Source: Schistocephalus solidus
Lineage: Eukaryota > Platyhelminthes > Cestoda > Diphyllobothriidea > Diphyllobothriidae
Direction of reading: 5' to 3'
Assembly: GCA_017591395.1 (NCBI GenBank)
Contig: WEDG01007018.1
Span: 47,666-111,665, forward strand
DNA: 64,000 nucleotides
The notes under the pieces were generated by a model. The model saw only the letters and a list, made by a program, of their open reading frames with translations. It was not told the DNA's origin and made no database searches. Position numbers and translations under genes: made by a program. Shown here piece by piece: positions 58,261 to 64,000 of this stretch (position 1 is the first letter of the stretch; every line of letters begins with the position of its first letter).

Positions 58261-59129
58261 GAAAATAGTTTAACGACTGAAATTCAAATTAAAACGAAGA
58301 TAAAAGCACATCAAAAGGGAGTTGTAAACAGGCAAGCCTGATAAAACGCAGGAAATAACGGAGCCGTTAGGTTAAAACATGAAACTATCACAAACATTGA
58401 GCAGATTTACAAATGGAAAGGTGATATTGATAACCAGATGATACCATGCTAACACTTGATATATGATACAGTCGTGATTGTGGGCATGGATATATTCGGA
58501 GCTCATGCCAGCATATCACATCACAGACCGTCTCGATTGATGTGATTTAAGCAGACGCTGCCTATGAAATATGCATGCGCGAGATTGAACCGAATCTTCA
58601 AAAGACCAGTTACTAGGCCTCATAACGAGATTAACAGACTCTTCTGCTGAAATCTTGTACTCGTTTAAGGGTCAAATAACTGCTCAATACACTCCGAATA
58701 TTGTTAATTGACTATGCTACGAAAGAAAGTAATAATCCACACCGGGTATTTCATTTCAGTTCAGCGTATATTAGGGAAGTATCCTTGTGACCTTTAAATA
58801 TTTAAGTCACTTTAATAAAGGATTGAGACATTCATTGTCGGGCTCTATATGAATGTCCAAAACTAGCAATGAAAGCATATTTTACCGCAGTAAATCCTGG
58901 AAATTTCAAGCCAGTTCCCTATTTAGAACATGACAATCGGAACAATCAGCAGCAGGGCCAGTAAATTACTGCATCAAATGGATACAAACTTAGTTTTACA
59001 TAAGCATAGTTGTTTTTATTTTTACGTTGTCACATACTTACATGTGCTTAGTAAGGGTGAAAATATGACTGATCTAGCCAGCCTCGAGGATAACACGGAT
59101 TTCACCTCTCAAAGCAAAGTGATCTGTGG
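58261..59129. other. No recognisable gene
   Basis: No motif or repeat family is seen. Confidence 0.35.
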
Positions 59130-60400
59130 CAGCATCCATGCACAGTTCAACCTAGTCTGTTTGATAACAAACAGGGCCTGAAATCGACGGTCCAAGAACC
59201 ACTTCCGCGCCTAAATCCTTTGTGTCGAGCCAGGTTTTTAGCTGTCAGCCCTCTTCGGCGCCTCCAGTTGAACAATGCTGTCGGATTTAGGCAGTTACAC
59301 TGGGGTCATGAGTTGGATGACGAAGAACTTTTCCAAACAAACTGATTCGTGTTTATTCTATGATCTCGGGTTTTATTGTGATATTGTCACAGCGAGTGCG
59401 AACTGTCGCATGCGAGTCTTAGTCACTGTACGTCACTCGAAGGATGGTCCGCAAGCAGTGGTTGTTCAATTAACTCCAGATTTCGCCCATATTTTGCGCG
59501 CATAGTGCAGCATTCACAACCATAGAGAAGGACAGGCCGGATGGATGCACAGTACACGCGAGTCTTTGTCGTGTCCATAGGCAATTTCCAAGGCTTCCGC
59601 AAACCCCAAAAGCAGTATTGATTCGGGAGACAATGTCATCCTTACTCTGCCCATTCTGTAGAATTTGCGCATCATGATTGTTGAAACAGTGTACTTGAAG
59701 TTAACAGCCATCAGTTTCGAGGGGTACCTTCTCCTGGTCAGGGATGCAGCTTAAAAACACTTTGGTTTTCCCAGTGTTTATGCATAAACTTAGCAATTTA
59801 GCGACAACATTCACCCGTAAAACCATAAACAGCAGGTTGAAGCTAGTGAGGGGATATTATTGGCGTAGTCGAGATCAGTCAGCCGGCCTCTAGACGCAAA
59901 CGTAACCCCACCATCTTCGTATAGAGTATGCCCGAGAATCCAGTCAATAGCTTAGCTAAACAGAATGGGATACACGATAAAACCTTGTCGAACGACACAC
60001 CAAATGCCGAGTGGGGGAAAGACTTTTATGGACCTGAATTCGTGCAATGGTGCAGCGGTAGCAGGCCCTGATCATGGTAATGATTTCGGGTTTTCCGACA
60101 TCCAGTGCCATTATCAACCGTAGAAATAAACGGAGGGCGGAATCAAATGCTCCGAGAAAATCAGCAAAGCAGATATTTTGTTATTTTTGGTAGCTATCTT
60201 GGAGTTTAAGCATGCGCCTTTGGTATGAACATCTGGTCAGTAATCCGGCTTGGCTGGATCTCGTCCTAGGGTCACGCTCAGCACGGAATCACCTGAGAAG
60301 AAAAATAGTGAATATCTTTGCAGCAACGTTCAGTAGGCTCATGCCGCGGTATTTCTCGCATTTCATCTTATCTCCCTTCTAGAGACAGAGAAAATGATGC
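59130..60400 (-). mobile_element. LINE of the second family, RT half
   Basis: Minus frames read EKYRGMSLLNVAAKIFTIFL (60,340), NICFADFLGAFDSALRLFLR, RACYRCTIARIQVHKSLS, DYANNIPSLAS where YADD has become YANN (59,867-59,856), FYRMGRVRMTLSPESI and an HCLRTILRVTY-like and LRHPTHDPS tail. Both catalytic aspartates are lost. It has no endonuclease and is heavily shifted. It is the same family as 49.0-51.0 kb. Confidence 0.8.
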
Positions 60401-60509
60401 CTGAGCCTCAATAATCTAGTTAGCTTGTTGCTGCAGTATGTACCTGCCAAGACTGTGTTCAAATTTCTCCATGGGCTGAAAAATAACTATCGCCTCAGGC
60501 AAATTAGTC

Positions 60510-62190
60510 GAAGGTTTCAGTACACGACAAGGGCGATTTCACATTCTCCCACGCAACCTTCTTTGGGGCGCACGTTGTTTGAGGGATTGTGCCTTAGCTG
60601 AGATAAAGTGGCGAGTTGGAAGGAGTCATCACATCCGAGGGTGCAGTCCAAGCCAAACACAATATAAAAAGGTTGTCCCAAGTCCACGCACAACTACCTA
60701 TAAGGCCGAGGATAGATATTTAGATTAGGTAAGCGAGATCCCTATGACAGTGAAGCTTGAACTCGTACTAATTTTGTGGCTCGTTTCGGCACCCTTTCTA
60801 GCAGGTTGTAATCATGTCGCATTTCTGGGTCCCCAGGCCTGGATCACCTAATCAAGCTGGGGCCTTACAAACGAACTGCCCCAATTGATGGCATACAGCA
60901 ATGGAGTTGCCAAATTCAGAAAAATGTGTTGAGGGCTTTCGAGTATTTCTAATCAAATCGCCCAAATATTTCTGTGTTTCTGCTTCATGGAGTGGTCTTC
61001 CATCATAAGGGTAGCTGTGTGTATTTCGAATCTGGTTTTGATTCCCGAGACGCGGCATGGAGCATTTTTTCTAGTTGAACAGGAGTCATTTGTGGGATCA
61101 CTCTTCTTATCGATGAAGATCTGCTTAGATGTCGGCTTCATCAATAGCCATGTGGGATAATTTCCAGATTTTAATAGAATCACAACTATGACACACTCAC
61201 AGTCAAAGACCTCTGCACAATCGCTCTTACCCAAAAGAAAGAATGTGCGTCCCCACAATAAACCTTGTTGGACTCCACTCTCTATGAATGGCTGCCGGAT
61301 TGCTGTTGATATAGGCACACAACTTTGGAACGACCGATAGAAAAATTAGGAATCCATTTAAGAAGTTTGCCTCTGATACTCACGATGCTGGTGTGGAACA
61401 ATATCGAAGAGCATCCGGACGTTAGTGAAAGCAGCATGCAGGGTGTCTTTTGCGTCGAGTGCCCTTTTGCAACTTTGAATCATGTAAAGTAAGTTCTTTA
61501 CGCATGATCTTCCCTACGAAAGTCGTTTTGTAGATGAAAAAAGATGTTGTGGGCTTCTAAATAACCACTAATTTCTTTCTGATCGTCTTCTCCATGACTT
61601 CGCAGCAGATTGGTGTCAGGCTGGCGCAAGTTTCAGGCTTGTGTCGCAAGTGAACGATAACGAATTTTATTAATGAACATATTAAGGGCTGTTTTTCAAT
61701 CCATGGGAAGAATTCCAGCATCAAGCGATCGTTAACACAATATGAGTAGTGGTTTGGTTAGCTCTCGGACAAGGTCACTTGGCAGATTTGCTCGAATTTC
61801 GTCAAGATCTGGAGTTTTCTAGTTTTTAAAGATCCCTTTTGCTCGAGACACATTATCTTAAATAACCGACTCTCGCATACTATCGTAACTAGGTGGAAGG
61901 TGCTCCCTTCATTTCCCAAAAGCCGACGAAAGAACTGAGAAAAATTTCCAGCTTTGTTTTTACTGTAAGATATATTAAGACCTTCATCATTCGTCATTAT
62001 AGGAATCTAGTTCATGTTATATGTGCTATTTCAGAAGTATCTGTAGTACAATTAACGATCATTGATGGCCCGATAGAACAAATTACTCTCGGAATCCTGC
62101 CGTATTTTAAAACGATGCCTTCCATCTGGTTCCTTGGATTAGTATTCCTTAAAGGTGACATTTTTGTTGCTGGCGCAAAATTTCTTCCTT
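60510..62190 (-). mobile_element. Third LINE family (CR1/jockey-like) RT, degenerate
   Basis: Minus frames read LGNEGSTFHLV, LPSDLVREL, CEVMEKTIRK, FLNGFLIFLS, SGVQQGLLWGRTFFLLGK (usual GVPQGS.LGP), FDCECV followed by a broken FADD, MPRLGNQNQIRNTHSYPYDG and QKYLGDLI, then KGCRNEPQN. This order fits CR1/jockey-type RTs. Frames shift every 30-60 codons. The endonuclease is not found. Confidence 0.75.
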
Positions 62191-63449
62191 AGTCATACCA
62201 TTTTTTCTCTCTACTGTAGAAAAATGACGGTAGTATTAACTGTAGTCAACGTAAAATTGCAATTTATGATAGCTTGTAGCCTGTTTTACACCGCTGGGTG
62301 TTACAACCATGGCTGGAGATACAGCGAGTGCCTGCGGACCTTCATACCTTTCTTTAGATATGGTAAATTTCGAAATTATTTTTAATGTTTATTGAATCCC
62401 TAGACTCTGATTTTCGACGAATGCGCCTGTGCCAGCGGTAACAGAACGTCTTCTATCAGCTGTTATATGGAAATTTGAATAGTGCTTAAGAAAACGTTAT
62501 CAAGAAACTTTTTAACTCATTGGGATAAGCAGTTCCGAAATTGAGGATCGAATGAAACGTAAACATAATTTTATACTGTTTAATTTTCTGAATTATTTCG
62601 CAGTTATTGACGGCTCTTACTTATCTCTGTAGCACTCTAGGTTTGGATTCAGTATGGAGCTTGCAAAACGATTTCCTTCACTCAGTCACAAGGCTTCAAT
62701 ACCAATTATACTCTTATCTTTGGTGGTAGTCGATTTCGTTTTGTAGATGGAAGAGTTTACACGATAATTATTTAGTAGGAGGCATTGATCGGTTCCTCCA
62801 ACATTACACCCGTTACTCGTTATGTGAAATTAGCCCAAACTGCGTCCCCAAAACTTTAACTGGAGTAAATAAGTGACCGTGTAACGCATCAAGAGACTGG
62901 ACAGGTTGTTTAAGGGGATTAAAGACTGACTTTTGGTCCGAACCCAGGATGGGGTCGGGGTTATCGAATGTCGATGAACATGCCGGTGCCCCCTTCCACT
63001 CTCAAACACTGATCCCCGTCCCCACGGTTATCGTCGCCAGATATCGTATCTTTGTCCCCCGCTAAATGACAGCATCCCCTCGTCCAGACCCTGTAGTTGC
63101 CCACAGCGTTGCACTCCCCATCGTTTATCCAATGGACATGACAGAATTCCCCCCACTCCATACGGGACATATCTACATGTAACGCTCCCTTCCTTAATTT
63201 CGATTAGACCCTTTCATACATTTATATCCTTCTTAGTAGTAGAGCCTCATTTCCTACATTTCTGTCGTTTCTTCTAAGGACCGTTTCGTTTTGAGTGATC
63301 GGCATGGTGCTTAGAGACCCTGTTCAGTACGCGCACCAACTAAGAAAGACTAGACGTGCGTTACTCGCTCGTGTGTGTGCCAAACTCAAAGTCTTCGGCC
63401 GCTACAACCGTCCTTAAAAGAGGGAATATTGTGATTTACAAAGTAATAT
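62191..63449. other. Mostly unassigned; one Cys-rich ORF
   Basis: Minus frame 63,170-62,961 (69 codons: MSRMEWGEFCHVHWINDGEC to CLRVEGGTGMFIDIR) is Gly/Asp-rich with five cysteines. It may be a repeat-borne frame. No splice sites or domain support it as a gene. Confidence 0.3.
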
Positions 63450-63680
63450 TACGTTGTTCAGACATACTATTTTTTTAAAAAAGAGTCAAATTTCGAAAAC
63501 GGGATAAATCGGGTAAGCTAATTAACCTGAAGTTTTAAATGCACAGAATGCGTGTCCATGTAAAAAAAACGAGTAAATAAAACACCTGAAGTAGAATTGA
63601 TTTTGAAAGCAGTCCTTTAGTTTTTAATCCACGGGAGTTGTCATAGTCAACTGCAAATATAAATTGTTGGGAAATATTTC
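63450..63680. mobile_element. TA-CAGT TIR family interior fragment
   Basis: GCTAATTAACCTGAAG, AAACGAGTAAATAAAACACC and GTAGAATTGATTTTGAAAGC match 4,790-4,890, and 45,120-45,220 in reverse. No terminus is present. Confidence 0.65.
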
Positions 63681-63698
63681 GCGTACACCATGACAGAA

Positions 63699-63721
63699 TA
63701 TATATATATATATATATATAT
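63699..63721. repeat. Short (TA)n tract
   Basis: About 23 bp of alternating TA immediately before the terminal hairpin block. Confidence 0.9.
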
Positions 63722-63751
63722 GGACCGATAGACAGGGAGCATTGATGGCGA

Positions 63752-63831
63752 TATTAGCTCATCAGTTAGTCATACCCAATCCCAAGTGTGGCACACCTTG
63801 GATTGGGTATGACTGGCTGATGACGGCTAAT
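63752..63831. repeat. Long hairpin, arms ~31 bp, loop 17 nt
   Basis: GTCATACCCAATCC (63,769-63,782) pairs perfectly with GGATTGGGTATGAC (63,800-63,813). Outer parts TTAGC..TCATCAG and CTGATGACGGCTAA extend it with few mismatches. The loop contains a smaller GTGTGGCACAC palindrome. Confidence 0.85.
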
Positions 63832-63856
63832 AAGCCAGAAAATGGCCATTCCGGTC
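63811..63856 (+). ncRNA. Candidate type I hammerhead ribozyme
   Basis: Stem I GACTGG/CCGGTC (63,811-816 with 63,851-856, one G-U), core CTGATGA (63,817-823), stem II GGC-TAATAA-GCC, GAAA, and a 2-bp stem III (AT/AT) with a GGCC loop, then T at the cleavage position (63,850). There is one extra A in the GAAA block, and the first stem II pair is C/A. The layout matches small hammerheads of flatworm repeats. The alternative is that the 5' half belongs only to the overlapping hairpin. Confidence 0.5.
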
Positions 63857-64000
63857 TCCCCTTGTCTTTGTCGGTTCCATCTCCATCATATGCTACACGT
63901 CGCTATGCGACCGCCTGCGAGGGGCTCTAGTCTGAGCTCCAGGGCACAACGGAACATGCATGTTCCTTAAGCAGATCGGTGAGCCCCACACTATCATATA

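Noticed and set aside
59275..59505. 76-codon plus-strand ORF
   Set aside because: Antisense to the LINE RT C-terminus readable on the minus strand.
61893..62192. 99-codon plus-strand ORF
   Set aside because: Antisense to the CR1/jockey-like RT leader.
63742..63930. 62-codon ORF over the terminal hairpin
   Set aside because: The hairpin and hammerhead explain the conservation better than a protein; no domain is seen.

Overview
This is a repeat-dominated animal nuclear window, most likely from a flatworm and probably a diphyllobothriid tapeworm. That placement rests on three things seen here: RTE-like LINEs with endonuclease, reverse transcriptase (RT) and a C2H2 zinc-finger tail, of a type I know from Spirometra, Diphyllobothrium and Schistocephalus assemblies; Penelope-like elements (PLEs) with GIY-YIG domains; and degenerate Ty3/Gypsy copies. 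The taxon is inferred, not computed. There are no bacterial operons, rRNAs or CRISPR arrays.

Layout. 0-4 kb: an RT scrap, a tRNA-like scrap, a composite non-coding repeat (blocks C-A-B) and a PLE endonuclease. 4.2-8.3 kb: a terminal-inverted-repeat (TIR) element with a second TIR element nested in it. 9.8-12.1 kb: Gypsy gag relics, a PLE end and pieces of a telomere-like MITE. 12.4-17.1 kb: an RTE-like LINE, then a second 5'-truncated copy. 17.1-19.3 kb: three tandem copies of a ~700-bp unit. 20.0-20.9 kb: a DDE-transposase-like reading frame with one stop. 21.4-22.6 kb: a MITE and a PLE end. 23.1-27.9 kb: a Ty3/Gypsy element with both LTRs. 27.9-28.8 kb: PLE RT. 29.2-29.4 kb: a long CT tract. 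31.7-39.2 kb: a very large inverted repeat with arms of about 2.5 and 2.8 kb around a 2.2-kb loop filled by a PLE. 39.4-46.3 kb: more repeat, MITE and TIR copies. 49-51 kb: another LINE.

The clearest host gene is an intact intronless CFAP20-like ORF at 51.83-52.40 kb. It sits tail to tail with a minus-strand gene whose last two exons can be read at 52.5-53.0 kb. Possible host exons also lie at 54.3-54.5 and 57.3-58.3 kb. 59.1-62.2 kb holds two broken LINEs on the minus strand. The window ends with a TIR-family scrap, a TA tract, a long hairpin and a candidate hammerhead ribozyme.

Most coding sequence belongs to broken selfish elements. The strongest unusual signals are the PLE-centred inverted repeat, the nested TIR elements with a paralogous empty site, the hammerhead-like motifs, the telomere-like MITE and the divergent CFAP20-like gene.
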